Assembly: GCA_036571765.1 (NCBI GenBank)
Contig: BROE01000003.1
Location: 8,222,336-8,286,335 of the forward strand
Length of the DNA: 64,000 nt
Direction of reading: 5' to 3'
Source: Plecoglossus altivelis
Taxonomy: Eukaryota > Chordata > Actinopteri > Osmeriformes > Plecoglossidae
Shown: piece after piece, positions 1 through 12,508 of the stretch
How the letters are laid out: each line of letters begins with the position of its first letter
How positions within the stretch are numbered: position 1 is the first letter of the stretch
Translations under genes and position numbers: made by a program
The notes under the pieces: generated by a model
The model's database searches: none
What the model was told of the DNA's origin: nothing
What the model saw: only the letters and a program-made list of their open reading frames with translations

Positions 1-904
1 ATTTGTAGGGCTGGGATAGACTTCAAGTGACTATCCAATCACCATATTTGCTCATCATATCCATCTCAAGAATTTATGACTTGGGCCTTTGGTTCAAAAG
101 TTACGATACACTTGATGCATGCAAATTTTATTTGTGTTTCAGTCCCACAACTACGGTACAGTATGTCTGACAATGTGTCACTGGATCAACATTGATGGCA
201 CATATTATACGACTCAATTGCAAATTTCTACACTGCACTGACACATAAATAAATGTGTGTAAATATACAATGTTGTACAGTTTGTGAGGATCTGTATACT
301 TGAGGAGGGATCTAATGGTGTAAGTGGATGGGACCAGAACCATGCTGTTTGAACCTGGGACATTCAACAAAAAGGGTAAAGGAACCTGAATTTGTGTGAA
401 ATGACTTCAGAGCAACAGTAGGGAGTACTCCTGAGGGTGGATTCATAGTATAAGTAGTTCATTATTTAGCTTCAGTAAAGGATATGTCTAATTAATAGGT
501 GTTCCCTCTACAGAGTTTTCAGATTGAAGCTTCTTTTTAATTTTCTTCAGTCTTACAACCGTGAAGTAGGCTATATCTTGAAATATTCATTTAAACATAA
601 TTTGTATGAAACACACCCTGAAAGAGTTAATAAAAATGAATTTAGGTATTCTGAGGATGGATGAAAGCTACATTTAGGCCTAAGGTCAATTCTTGACATA
701 GAGACTATCTAATATCAAAATATCTTATTTGAACATCCTAACGCCAGTTGTTCTCATACACAATAAATTACTTTACAGTCGATACTGAGATATCGTCCGC
801 GGTGCTGGTTAAGGTTAACTGATTTAAAAGGTTGCATAGTTATTCACTGTAACCTTATTATCGAAGAAAAATAGCATACAATGTACAGTACATGGGTGGT
901 ATTT

Positions 905-994
905 TTGACCAATGATGGAATCCTTGTCGCCCTTCGAGGCAACTGTTGTTGTGATTTTGGGCGTTACAAAAATGAATTGAATTGAATTGAATTA
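905..994 (+). repeat. LINE 3' tail (L2/Rex-type), truncated
   Basis: The stretch reads like the 3' end of a teleost LINE: an 'ggcaactgttgttgtgattt' type motif, a 'ggcgttacaaaaat' remnant of the usual 'ggcgctatataaat', then tandem GAATT units. Such tails are what a 5'-truncated LINE copy leaves behind. The exact family is not certain. Confidence 0.6.
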
Positions 995-1308
995 TTCAGT
1001 GGCATGTTCTTTATTTCATCACCCTTCTTTCAATTGAATCTATTTTCAGTCTATTCTTCTTACTCATACTGAATTCCCTTTCATTGCAAACCCCATCCCT
1101 CCAAAGAGGGTAAATAGCCATGGCAGATTGGGGTCAACAACGGACAAGATCGGATTGAGGAACACTTTAGTTAATTAAATTCAAGGGCAGATGATGGAGA
1201 TCGATTCTATAAATCCATAATGATTTCGACTTTGACTGCTTGAGACTGATCGACAATCTTAACAACGGCTGCTTTACGATGAACGCACATGAACACTACT
1301 GATCTTGG

Positions 1309-1326
1309 ACGCCCCCCTGCGGCCAT
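1309..1326. promoter_or_regulatory. CTCF-like motif
   Basis: The bases acgcccccctgcggccat resemble the reverse complement of the vertebrate CTCF core (CCCCCTGGTGGCCA) with small differences. It sits in gene-free DNA. This is a motif match only; occupancy is unknown. Confidence 0.25.
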
Positions 1327-1650
1327 CGATGAGGGTTAGTATTGGCCTACGAACCTATAGGCTACTGTACATAACCGTTGCGGTAGCCTATAGTTGCTTC
1401 TTAATTTACCGGTACTTTGTATTTATCCTCCATCGCTGGTGAGATTCAGTATAGCTGGATTCTACCACCTTCTTGATTCAGACAAGAAAGTGCAGGAACT
1501 GTGGTTTAACATGTTGTCTCTAGATCTGTAGCATTCCCCTCCTCTCAGTATTGGTAAGCAAGTTACTTGGTAAAGCGTCATCACAAAAGGCTTGCATCAG
1601 TGGTAGTTCAAGTTTTATACATGTTGTTCTTGAAAAATTATCCATAAAAA

Positions 1651-1693
1651 TCTCTCTCTCCCTCTCTCTCTCTCTCTCTATCTATCTATCTAT
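1651..1693. repeat. TC / TATC compound microsatellite
   Basis: A run of TC dinucleotides passes into TATC tetranucleotides. Likely length-polymorphic; no gene is associated. Confidence 0.9.
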
Positions 1694-3330
1694 TTGCCAT
1701 AGGTTACAGTAATATAATATGATATAACATTCTTACCTAAGTTCACTGGTTGTGTTGTTTATGGAACATGCTTTTAAAGGATATCATTGATAGGTGTAGA
1801 AACATGGTTTCTGAACATGGTTGGAAAATGCAGAATTCCCTGTTAGGTTTCAATATTTCAGAAGTTTTTTGAAGGTTTACTTTTTGTGTGTTTATTTGTT
1901 GCAACAACAGAAACAAGGTTTTGTTAGTGTGAACACAAAAGGAGCAAGTTATTATCACATCACAGCCAGGTTCCCTAGAATTATCTTAACTATGCTCTTT
2001 TACCACACTGTGGTCTATAGAAAGATTATGTTTAAGACTCCACAAATGTAACTTTGGATCAACACTACCATGCCCTGATACTTGATGATTTGCAGCATTT
2101 TCATCGCTCGAGCAGTGGACATTTAAACAAAGGCTGTGTGTTTTACAAATGTACTTCACCTATTTCACACTGGTTATTCCATTAACTGAAAACCAAAGGT
2201 TATCATAGCCATAGCCAGCAATTGAAGTCTGTGCTACAGCATGTAGCACTTAATACATAATACAGCACTTAAGCTTATTTAAATTGTTCAGTATGTTTGT
2301 TTCAACTTCTGTTAATAACATTTACTATACAAGCCATTACCGTTTGTTATTGTGACTGCCAACAGAGTGTAAATGACTGGCCTATCTGGAAGAGAAGATC
2401 CCTCCGCAGCAATAATCCCCAGAGAAGATAAGAGAGGATGCATTAGTATATCCACCATGGAACTGTTCCACATACATCTTTCCTAATCCCCTTCCTTGCG
2501 CTTCTGCTACATCCGGTCACTGGCATTGTGGAGGCAGTCACCATGACAGTGCAAATGACCAGGTTCCATCTGACTAGATGTGCCTTTATTGATAGTTTTC
2601 ATTTCTTTTCAGAGCAAAAAGCCTGTTCATCACGCAGAGAATGCACTGGACTGATGTTGGGTACAAGTCTTGACAGCTAAGTTCTGAAGAAGATTTCATA
2701 GGCATATTCAGTTTTTGGTAACGTGTCTAATAGCTTGCAAGGAATGAGGTCATGGCTCTGAAAGTGTGAGAACTTTGAGGCTATTTTAAGCTTTTGCCAC
2801 AGTGAGGCACCCTAGCACTTAAAGATGACAATGGTGCTTCTAATGGGTGCTGTTGGCAAGTGCTTCGATCAAAGATAGGAGTTTCTTAGTCTCAGCATGC
2901 CAAGAAAAAGTGCTAGCATGAGATGACTAACTGATAGAATCTCTGTTTGCCTTATGACATATGTACTCAAGCACATGGAAATACACATCATACTATTTAA
3001 TCTTCCAAACATTAAAGTTTGTCATTCACTTAATTTAATGAGAACCTTACCCCTTTCTCGAAAATGTTAAGACATTTAGGTGAGACACTATGATTTTATG
3101 TAAAGATATGACTACAAATTGCGTTGATAATTGTGCTTTCTTTCTTGAAAAGACAAAAATGTTTGGTTGACATTTGCAAGTCAGCTTTCTTAGGTTCCAT
3201 CTGGCTTATCCTTATAAGCAGCAGACAATGCAAGTGAGAGACCATAGGGGACTGCATCAAAACTTAAAGCAGGACCCTTGGCTTCTTGATGGTAATCCTT
3301 ACTACAGCCTGCCTACCCAAAATGTATGAG

Positions 3331-3387
3331 ACTGTTTGTTCATCCTCCACGGCTCCATAGAGGCTCCTTGGAGAATGAACAAACTGT
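3331..3387. repeat. Long imperfect hairpin
   Basis: A left arm at 3331-3352 and a right arm at 3366-3387 are reverse complements at 19 of 22 positions, separated by a 13-base loop. The size is within the range of a microRNA precursor stem, but it could equally be the core of a small inverted-repeat element. I do not recognise either arm as a known microRNA. Confidence 0.5.
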
Positions 3388-5163
3388 CCTGGATTGATGT
3401 TGACTACGCTGCATCTCTCATGGACATACTCTGTGGACGTGCACCACTACCACAAGTCTGGAATGGTTGATTAGACGACTGGTGTTCTGCTGGTATAGCA
3501 GGTTAGGTCCAAGTTGCAGCTTTTACCGCATTAAGTCTATTTTCAACCATGTTCAAAACTGTTTCTTCTTGGTGTTTTATAGTCACGATGCATGAAAATG
3601 TTATGATGAATAATGAGGTTGGTCTACAGAGCTTACCCCATACTCATACACACAGAGGCCCCATGTCAACACCCTGAGGCTCCCAGGCAATTTTCCATAC
3701 TGCCCTGATACTCAGCTCTATGTTTTCAGAAGTGTCTTGTGCATGGTTCTCTTAAGCTGTCAACTTGTCATGCCTCTCATACTGACGAATAGAATCTGCA
3801 ATAGCATTTTTGCCCAACAAATCACATTTCACAAATGACTGCACGTGCTTTTCATATTATGAAGCTACACTGTCTATTACTGTAATTGAAAGTAGATAAG
3901 ATACACATTTATGTAAAAGCATTGTCCATAATCAGACTTTAGAATTTAATAGTGAAGGCATACTGGTTTGGGTTTTATCTGTTGTCCATCCTCAGTATTA
4001 CATGGCAGTGAGGTTGTGTTAGGGCTGGGAGTTGATGTGATTAGGGACAGTGAGAAGGCTCAGTTACTACCTCTCCCATATCTGACATCTTTCTCTCTTC
4101 CTCCCAGGGACAGATGCTCAGTGGGAGCACAAGTCTAATATCAGTGTCCTAGGCCCTCCTCCGTCCCCAAGTCCTTAAAAGCTTAGATGGTCTGGCTCAT
4201 GCTGATTGACATTTCCTACTCCCCTTGCCTCCCTGCCTGACTCACTGGTGACCATTCCTTACATCGTTTTATTGAATTCATGGTAGCAGTTGTTTTTAAT
4301 AGTGTACAGCCCTAGTTCTTGCCGTGCTTGAAGGGTTGTGCACCAATAAAGGTCGGAGACAATGCAAGTCATAACTGAAGTGTACTTTCAAGGGACAAAG
4401 CTGGATGTTATTAAGTGAAAAAACAACTGTGCCCACCTACTTGTCAATTCATGGAAATTGGACTGCACATTCTATGTGTTACATAAAGTAATAAAATAAA
4501 TGTCACTTGCAGTCCTTAGGATTAGACCAACGTGAGTAAATGTGCTTTTACCTGACAAGCTAGTTAGAATCTTGAGACAAACAGCCCTGCAAGTCTGGCT
4601 GTTAGAGGCTGCGTAACCAAAATTCTTTGTTTGTAGCAACTGTGGAGAAAAACAGGTTCACCAATGAGGCAGACTGGGAGCTTTTGAATGTTGGCAATCC
4701 ACACCAGACAGCATGGATCATAGTCATGGTAATAGGTACTCTTGCTGTTTCTAAGATTATCCTCCATGGAACATACAGTACAGTACACAAGTGTAGCTCA
4801 CGGCTTTATACCTGGAGTGATGACGGTCATATTTGACCTACTCACTCTCTCTGTGTGAATTCTGATGTTACACAGTATTGCTTCCTAATAATTGGGTTCT
4901 TTGTGGCAGGCAGCCAAGACTGGAGAGAGAAATGGTATGTTACACCCATGCAGTGAATACCATGTCACACGTACTGCGCTGCAAGTTCTTTTTTATTCTC
5001 TGATTTTCAGTTGGGAATGAAAGCAATTATGGTTCAGAGTAAAATACAGTGATTATCATGGTCATAGAATACACATCTACAATGTAATATACAGTTTATC
5101 TATAATCTAATTTGCTTTAGATGTGTTTCATATCATTTGGTTGTATGGTATTGATTGTTTTTT

Positions 5164-5224
5164 AATGTATGCTGCAACCAAATTGCCCTCTGGAAATGAA
5201 CAAAGGTTATCTGAATTGAACCCT
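5164..5224 (+). repeat. LINE 3' tail fragment
   Basis: 'gctgcaaccaaattgccct' followed by a remnant of the 'taataaagtttatctgaa' type ending and GAATTGAA matches the usual 3' end of teleost Rex1/L2-like LINEs. Only the tail is present. Confidence 0.5.
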
Positions 5225-8124
5225 ACCCCTGCTTTTCAGAGTGAAGATCTACAGAGTCTATAGCATGACAAGTAGCTAGAGGGGTGACATATCAGTAGTG
5301 TCCTGGTTGAGGACTGAGCCTCATGTCCCTGTAGTCCTGACCAGAAATGGTTGATATTCTGTCTGAAATCCGGGGCAGTACCAAGGAGCATTTAGTAAAA
5401 ACCATCTCCCGTTACAGTGTGGTGTGTCAACAACTCCATGACCTGGTTTTATTTGTCAGCTCACGTGTAGCTTAAGGTTGTCACATGTCCAACTCGATCA
5501 GCCATTATCTTCAATTGTGCCCTCCAGAGATGTCAAGGCAATGAGATAATCTGATAAGTAACCCATTCATTTTATGGCCGCAGGTTGTGGCACATTATTG
5601 AATGACTAGATTTTGAATAGGGTCAACATATAACATGGGCTTTGTCCACTAAGTCTGGATAAAAATATGTATTACAACATGTAGAAACATGTGGCTCAAC
5701 ATTGCTGACAAATAAGTTTAAATATTTGTAAGTATTATAGTTTTAAAATGTAAGTATAAGAATTGGTTAAATATATGATATACATTTTATGCATCAGGTA
5801 AATGGGACCAGATCCTTTGTCCAGAATGTTGTCCTAAAACATACCTGCGCTTTAGAAGTCTTTATAATAGTCTGGCATTTGTATAGCATACCATTGGAAA
5901 CAGTCTTTCAACAACAATGGGCATGGGCAATTCAGTGGTTGGCCATCATATTTATTTACCCGTGTGGATCTGCGAAGACAGGGGTTGATTGGCTATGACA
6001 AAACACCATGTCGCTGTCATCTACGAGCTAGCGTGTAGATGGCATCTTATGTTTGTTTTTTTCTTTACACTGACAAGACATCAAGGCACACAGGCAGACC
6101 ATTAAGCATGTTGTTGGTTTCTGGTATATGCATGTTATTGAAATTGCAAAGAGGCATGATGTTATTTTGCATGACCCTGAAAAATGGCTGTCTCCATAAT
6201 AGCTCTCATTTCCATATTGAGATCAGACAGCGTACATACCTGTCATAATACAACACTGACTGTATGAGACTATGACAGACAGCTTAAAACAGACAGCTTA
6301 AAACCAGAGGGCTACACTTACCTCTTGTCACCTCAAATTTCTAAATGTCTTGCCTGTCATCTAAATGCCCAACAGCTTACAGTCTGAGTCACAAAGTGTA
6401 TTAAAAGCACATGCATACTGTACATAGGAATGGTGTTGCTCGAGAGAATGGCTCGAAGGGTACAGTTTGTGCTGGGTCACATTGTTGCTCCACAGGGAAG
6501 TGACATCTTGGCAGAAGTCAGTGACATGTATAAGCTTGTTTCCAGACTATGAGATACTGGAAGTCTTGTTGAAAGGTCTGGGCATAGGAACTGTACACTG
6601 TTGATGTATTAGAGAATACCATTTTGACTAACGTAAAATGTGAATGATTTTATATTCAGCCAATTTAAAGATCACCATGTATCAAAGTTTAATTCTGTAC
6701 CTGCCAGGCAAAGACATATTGAGAGTTGCCTTTAGGAGACTTACTCTGCAGGGGGGCTTTAATTCTCTGTGTGGGACTTTTGGAATGGCACAGAAATGTG
6801 GGATTGTTGGGATTGCTGAATGGTTAAGGCATTTCTTTGGTAATCTTTAGCAAGAGAAAGTGCCACTTAACCGCTGGAGTTTTGCATTTTACAAATTCCT
6901 GACCCCCTGCACAGCAAACCCTTTATTGGGAGGTGAGAGTCACTACAGATTGGTTGGTGGCTTTACATAGAATTGAGGAGGTTCTTGATTGTATTTCATG
7001 GACAACTTAACCTCATGCTTGTTTATTACATAATGGCAAACATTCTTTAGATATGATTACATTGACTTTTTCAAAGCCAACAAACTCATACATATTTCTA
7101 TTTGTGAATGTTTGGGTTTAGGGATAATACATCTGATTGAAGATTCCTTAGATAGTTGAGCAAATAACACATTGCTGAATACAATCCATGTTTAGCCAAA
7201 AACAAGACTTTTCTGTGTTTCATTCAAGAAATTGTTTAACCCCTAAATCTTAAAGGTGTAGTACCAACACTGTTCCATTAAAAAGTGTCAAATATAAGTG
7301 ATGTTGATGCTATTTTTTGTTTCATAAGTAATTGTAGACTTTTGTACACTTGTGTAACTGTTTTGCAATGAGTCATTTATTTTCCTTCAAGAGTCATTTG
7401 TGATTTACATATATTTTCTCAACGTTTAAATCACTTGTGTTGCACATAACACATTCTTTTGAAGTAGTGCATATCTTGTCAATTTTACTATTTACTGATT
7501 GTTGTATTGCTAGACTGATTGTATATTCCTGCAAAGATCACAAATTTTAATATCTACCTCTAGCACACCAAGTGACCTCTAAGCATATCCTAATGAAGTT
7601 GTTTCTATATTACAGTAATAAGACCTCGTTGTATTCAATAAGTATTAGACATTTTTGAATGAGGATATTGGCTTGTGAAGTCTCAGTGAAATATAAAAAT
7701 CAACAAATTTAATAATTTTCTTCTTCGTCATTGAAACATTGGTTGATGCATGTGTCACCTGGACCAACACTTAGTCAATGCAAATATTTGAAGCATGCAG
7801 CAACGATTTGCCTGTTGAAATCAATGCAAATTGGGTCTAAATTGATTTTCATCCCAGTAGGACACTCTCCTCTCCGGGTGTTCTTTGTCTAGTTATGTCT
7901 TTTTCTTTTGTACAATCGATTTGACAATGTGACTGTTCTTCATGTTTCAAAATCTTCTACTGTAAATAAAGGATATTTTTTTCCATGAAAACAGCATAAA
8001 TGTCGTCTGGGAACAAAATCTGATGACTTTTCATGGAGTAAAAACTGAAATGCACAGCACAAGGCTTATGGGTCTCAAGCAGCGCAGTGTCTTGTCTGTG
8101 TCTAGTGAGTGTTTATGTGAGTTT

Positions 8125-8258
8125 TTCCTTGTTTTTTTTTAAGGTTTTAGGTTGGTTGAGTGGAGGTTCTATGGGTATATATAAAGCCCACTGTGACATT
8201 GCTTGAAAAAGGGCTATATAAATACGTTTTGATTTGATTTGATAAAAATGCAACATTG
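8125..8258 (+). repeat. LINE 3' tail fragment
   Basis: The segment ends in 'aaagggctatataaatacg' and TTTGATTTGATTTGAT repeats, the common 3' terminus of teleost Rex/L2-type LINEs. No coding part of the element is present, so it is a 5'-truncated relic. Confidence 0.6.
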
Positions 8259-9534
8259 ACTCAAACATCAGGCTCATCAGGCTCATCTGAACCAGCATGA
8301 AAAGAGAGGACAGACCATTCTACATGTTTTCATTAATAAATCATCTTGAGACAATAGCAAATGTGATCATGACAACAACATTATAAATAGGTACTGATCA
8401 TGGTTACTTTGTTGTTCAAGTATATTGTACATTATATTCTGTCAATTGATCTTGATAAAGTCATTAATGCACTCATCCTGACTTATGCTGGTTTGATCTT
8501 TGTGACTGAGACAGACCAAGGTTAGCTAGGTCACGCGAGGCACGTGAGAGTCTGCTGTTTAGACTCCCGCAGTCTCGTAATGTAAGTGTATCTGAGAAAG
8601 AGAAGGATAGATTAGGAATGACAGAGTGTCTGGGAAGTCTGCACTTGCCTGCCTCTACTGAATATATCGCTGCTCAGAGTTAGTCATGCGGAAGAAGGCT
8701 ACACCGGAATCTCTTTACTGTTTACTTTACTGCGTTGGCCTTTCAGCAGTTTGCACAAAACGTACTATACATTTTAATATGAACCTATACAGATTGGATT
8801 GATTTTCTTTAATTTTGTGTAAAGATACCTAAGGACCCTAACACTCATATTGTGCATCCAAGTCTTCCTGTCCAAGTCAGTTTTAAATGGCAACACCTAT
8901 AAAGGGGACCAAGTTCCCTTTTACTGATGGAAACATTGTGGTTGTCTGACAGGTGAAATGTGATATTCAACACCAGTCCCCAGCTGAGTATTGGGCTGAA
9001 ATGGGTCAGTGAATGTGACAAAGAGCTGTTTAGGTCACAAACATACACATCCCTCCTCCATTAACCTGTGACATATCCCTGTCAGATATCCTCAGACAGA
9101 TCTCGATAAAACTGGCTATCACCAGACTACCTGCCATGTAGCCCTCCAGTCTGGTGGTTTCCACTAGGGAAGGTTCCTCCCATCTATTCCAGTACAGGGT
9201 CAGTGTCCTCAAGAGAATGTGAGGGTAAGAGTGGGCATGACCTCTCCCTGGTCTGGAGGTCAGTCCAAGTTCAGTAGAGCACATCATTGGAGATCTGGAG
9301 ACATTCCACAGACAAATTGTCTCCTACTTGCAGAATGGAGTGAAGAACCCTCCCCCCAGAAGAGTATTTTGCAGGAAAGTCAGCAAATTTCCAGGAAGAA
9401 CACAAGTATTAGATGAGTATTAGAAACTGAGCATGATAAGTCATCAATTAACTGTTCTTCACACAAACATTGGGACATCCATATTGTATTTTGCATCTAC
9501 CAATGAAAAGTTGAAAAACTATGCCATGTTATTG

Positions 9535-9814
9535 TCTAAGATCCCAGGATTGTCTTCCAGCAAGGGATCCAACCCAGACTACCAAACCTCTGACTGCTCA
9601 CCAGCTGAGCTCTGAAATTGCCATGCAGGGTCGCTACAAAGGACATACTGGAGAGGAGGCAGGTCAGGGAACTTCACGGGTAATAAGGTATGACAACTCA
9701 AGAACTGAAACAGCTTTTCCACCAGAGGACTGGGCTGGGCCACCCCTGCTTTGCTGTCCCACACAGCACCTCTTTTTAGAATAAGTGAACCATAGTGGCC
9801 TGTAATGCTACACA
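9535..9814 (-). repeat. Interspersed repeat, copy A (tRNA-like module)
   Basis: About 280 bases are clearly homologous, in reverse orientation, to 28036-28305. Read on the minus strand, the end near 9535-9610 carries a tRNA-like module: an A-box-like 'agctcagctggtgagca' and, about 30 bases on, a B-box-like 'gggttggatccc'. About 200 shared bases precede this module, which is not the usual order for a tRNA-headed SINE. The other end abuts the Tc1 element whose TA target lies at 9815-9816. I do not know a family name. Confidence 0.7.
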
Positions 9815-9816
9815 TA

Positions 9817-10983
9817 CAGTTAATCCGGAAAGTGTTCACTTTTTTCATATGTTGTAATGTTACAGTTGTAAAAATACATTACACTTATTTTTCTTCAAAA
9901 TTCCACATCCAATAACCCATAATAACGTACAAACCGTTATAAAATTTAATGGAAATGAAAACATGAAATTCTTAATACTCTGTAAAAAAAAATTGGAAAT
10001 TAAAGAATCTCGCACATAAGTATTGATCAGTTTCCACTGATCATCCTTCAGATGTTTCTATAACCTGATTAAAGTCAACCTGTGGTAAATTCAGTCGAGG
10101 CACACACCTGTCTATGTCAACAGTGCATGTCAGAGCACAAGCCAAGCCATGAACCCCAAGGAATTTTCTGTAGGTATCCGATGGAGCTTGGTATTGAGGC
10201 ACAGATCTGGGGAAGGGTACAGATAATTGTCTGCGGCATTGATGGTCCCAGTGAGAACAATGGCCTCCATAATTCATAAATGGAAGAACCACCAGGACTC
10301 TTCCAAAAGTTGGCTGCCCTGCCAAACTGAGCAGTTTGGGGAGAATAGCCTTAGTCAGGAAGGTGACCCAGAACCTGTTGGTCACTGACAAAGATCAAGC
10401 GTTTCTCTGTGGAAATGAGAAGGACGACCATCTCTGCAACACTCCACCAATCAGGCCTGTATGGTGGAATACCAACATGGAAACCACTCCTTAGTAAAAG
10501 ACACCCAACAGCCTGCCTGGAGTTTGCCAAAAGGAACCATAAGGATTCTGATAAAACAAAGATTTAACTCTTTGGCCTGAATTTCAAGCATTATGTCTGG
10601 AGGAAACCAGGCTTCACTCATCACCTGGCCAATACCTACCCTACTGTGAAGCATGGTGGTGGCAGCATGATGCTGTGGGGATGCTTTTCTAGTCAGGACT
10701 GAACGACATATGAATGTAGTAACGTACATCCTTGATGAAAACCTGATCCAGAGCGCTCTGGACATCAGACTGTGGAGAAGGCTCATCGTCCAACAGGACA
10801 ATGACCCTAAGCACACAGCCAAGCTAGCAGTGGTTTTGGGACAACTCTGTGCATGTCCTTGAGTGGCCCATCCAAAGCCCAGACTTGAGCCAGATTTAAC
10901 ATCTCTAGAGATCTGTGAATGGCTGTGCACCAGTGCTCTCCATCCAACATGTGGAAAAAGTGAAGTACTGTCCAGATGCACTG
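9817..10983 (+). mobile_element. Tc1/mariner element, internally deleted
   Basis: The left end begins cagttaatccggaaagtgtt and the right end is its diverged inverted copy, ending in gcactg. Both ends are flanked by TA (9815-9816 and 10984-10985), the Tc1 target duplication. Inside lies a recognisable but broken Tc1 transposase frame. Near 10950 the sequence jumps from the 'ctccatccaac' part of the transposase directly to the terminal repeat, so the C-terminal coding part and 3' untranslated region are deleted. The element is dead by itself. Confidence 0.85.
10149..10950 (+). pseudogene. Tc1 transposase pseudogene
   Basis: An ATG at 10149 opens a Tc1-like N-terminus (MNPKEF, then a HRSGEGY block) that meets a stop within about 25 codons. 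Further Tc1 blocks follow in shifting frames: FSVEMRRTTISATLHQSGLY near 10390-10455, ACLEFAKRNHKDS near 10515, YPTVKHGGGSMMLWGCF near 10640 and a block matching 'QDNDPKHTAK' near 10795. These cover the DNA-binding half and part of the DDE catalytic half. Several frameshifts and stops, plus deletion of the C-terminus, mean no functional transposase is made. Confidence 0.85.
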
Positions 10984-10985
10984 TA

Positions 10986-11590
10986 TACACACAGTCTAAT
11001 CAAGCTTCTCCACCTCTTGCACTTGCACATTAAGTGTTAAGTTGCAAGTTCAGTCAGCACAACATCATTTAAACATGTATGCATAAGTACCATGACTTGT
11101 CAGTCTATAAATGCCAATGAAAATATGCTCATTAGCTTTGCTTAGGCAACAGCTGGAATCCAATCCGCAATTGTTTCTTTTTACATAACTTTACCATTAC
11201 TGAGTTGAATAAAATGCTGTCAGCCTCATTAAACTAAATCCAGATGCAAATGTAGAAGGAAATACTCAAAATGTGCCAATATTATATGTTGCTTACATAA
11301 ATTAGTTTTGTTAAATAATTCTTTTTTTAAATTAAGGTTCATTTTCATACAGCACATTTTCAGTTTACATTTACACTTTTACATTCTTTGTACTTGAATA
11401 ATTGAACCATCATACAAACAAAATTGCACTTATTTTGTGGCTTGGCCTGCTAGCAACCTCACTAGGTAAAGATTGTGGGGCTTGAGGGGTATCAACAATC
11501 TTGAATCTTGGTCTTTCATTTAAATACCCTAGTGACCCTAGTAACCTAGTAAACTGGCACATTACATTGGATTCATTCATCAAATTTAGG
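10986..11590. other. Gene-free spacer
   Basis: AT-rich DNA between the Tc1 element and the likely 3' end of the Ras-like gene. I see no exon or clear repeat in it. Confidence 0.6.
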
Positions 11591-11596
11591 TTTATT
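11591..11596 (-). terminator. Candidate poly(A) signal of Ras-like gene
   Basis: TTTATT on the plus strand is AATAAA on the minus strand, about 490 bases beyond the stop codon of the Ras-like gene. Other signals may be used. Confidence 0.35.
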
Positions 11597-12082
11597 TAAG
11601 AAGCTGTGAAATCAATGCTAATCCAATGACCGTGAAACACTGGGAGAGGGTTAAGACTTTTGTACAACTGACCTGAATTCAAAAACAAACTAATGTAATA
11701 AGTAACATTGATCAACATAATTTGACACCCACATAAGGATTTTAGATTCACAAGATTTCAGTTCAAGTGCTCAGAACAGTTATACGCAATCACAGTATTC
11801 AAACTAAAATCCATCTTTCGCATGTGCACTTTTGAGGGAAGAGTGATATTCACGTCTTTAATCCTGCTTAGGCACTGTGCTCCTCAAGTAAGTCTGATCT
11901 GTAAGCAGCAAGGTCAGATCTACCAGTCTCAGTTCCACAACAACTGCCGAGCATGCATCTTCCTTGTGTGGTCGTGTTCCAGTCTTAAGGCACCCAGCAT
12001 GTTGGGACTCAACATCTGAGCAGAGAACAACATGTGTCGCACGACAATTGTTTCCCCCATTCTTGTCCGCTGAATTAAACCC

Positions 12083-12508
12083 TCATAGTGAATCTGTCCG
12101 TCTCCTTGTAAACACAGCTGACATGCTCTTGACGATACCTTTGATTCCCACTGGCTTCTTTATGGCAGACTTAGCTTCCTGTACTCTGTCCACAAGTCCA
12201 TGAAATACCATGAGAACGCTGTGGTAGTTTTCCGCCGCTGACACTTCATAGAACTGACAGTCTGTGGTAAGGGCTAATAGCCTGCCCTCCTCACTAAGGA
12301 CTGTCCGTTGATGGTTTAAGTCCCTCTTGTTTCCCACTATGACTATGGGCACTGTCTTTATGCCCAAATAGTCTTTTGTGGACTTGATTGACTGGATGAG
12401 CCTGGTGACAGTGTTGAAGCTGGCCCTGTCACAGATACTGTAGACAAGGACAAATCCTTCCGCCCACTGCACTCTCTTCTCATATGCAGAGGAATCAATG
12501 GACACGTC
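12083..12508 (-). CDS. Ras-like gene, exon 4 (last)
   Basis: Starts after CTTACAG and encodes residues 61-201 with the stop. It carries the WAEGFVLVYSICDRASFN block, NKRD, the SA motif and the basic tail. Confidence 0.93.
   Translation of the reverse strand, partial: DVSIDSSAYEKRVQWAEGFVLVYSICDRASFNTVTRLIQSIKSTKDYLGIKTVPIVIVGNKRDLNHQRTVLSEEGRLLALTTDCQFYEVSAAENYHSVLMVFHGLVDRVQEAKSAIKKPVGIKGIVKSMSAVFTRRRTDSL

Larger units (their letters stand above)
1..9530. other. Gene-free stretch with LINE tails
   Basis: I see no exon with recognisable protein similarity here; the open frames are short and unrelated to known families. Contents I can support are three LINE 3' tails (near 0.9, 5.2 and 8.2 kb), a TC/TATC microsatellite at 1651-1693, a CTCF-like site near 1.3 kb and a long imperfect hairpin near 3.35 kb. 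It lies beyond the 3' end of the minus-strand Ras-like gene, so it is intergenic or a large intron of a gene outside the window. Confidence 0.7.

Noticed and set aside
4564..4836. Overlapping open frames near 4.6-4.8 kb with a hydrophobic stretch
   Set aside because: No known domain, no matching exon neighbours and open on both strands; likely chance.
10451..10990. Minus-strand open frame of 179 codons
   Set aside because: It is the antisense shadow of the decayed Tc1 transposase, whose conserved blocks read on the plus strand.
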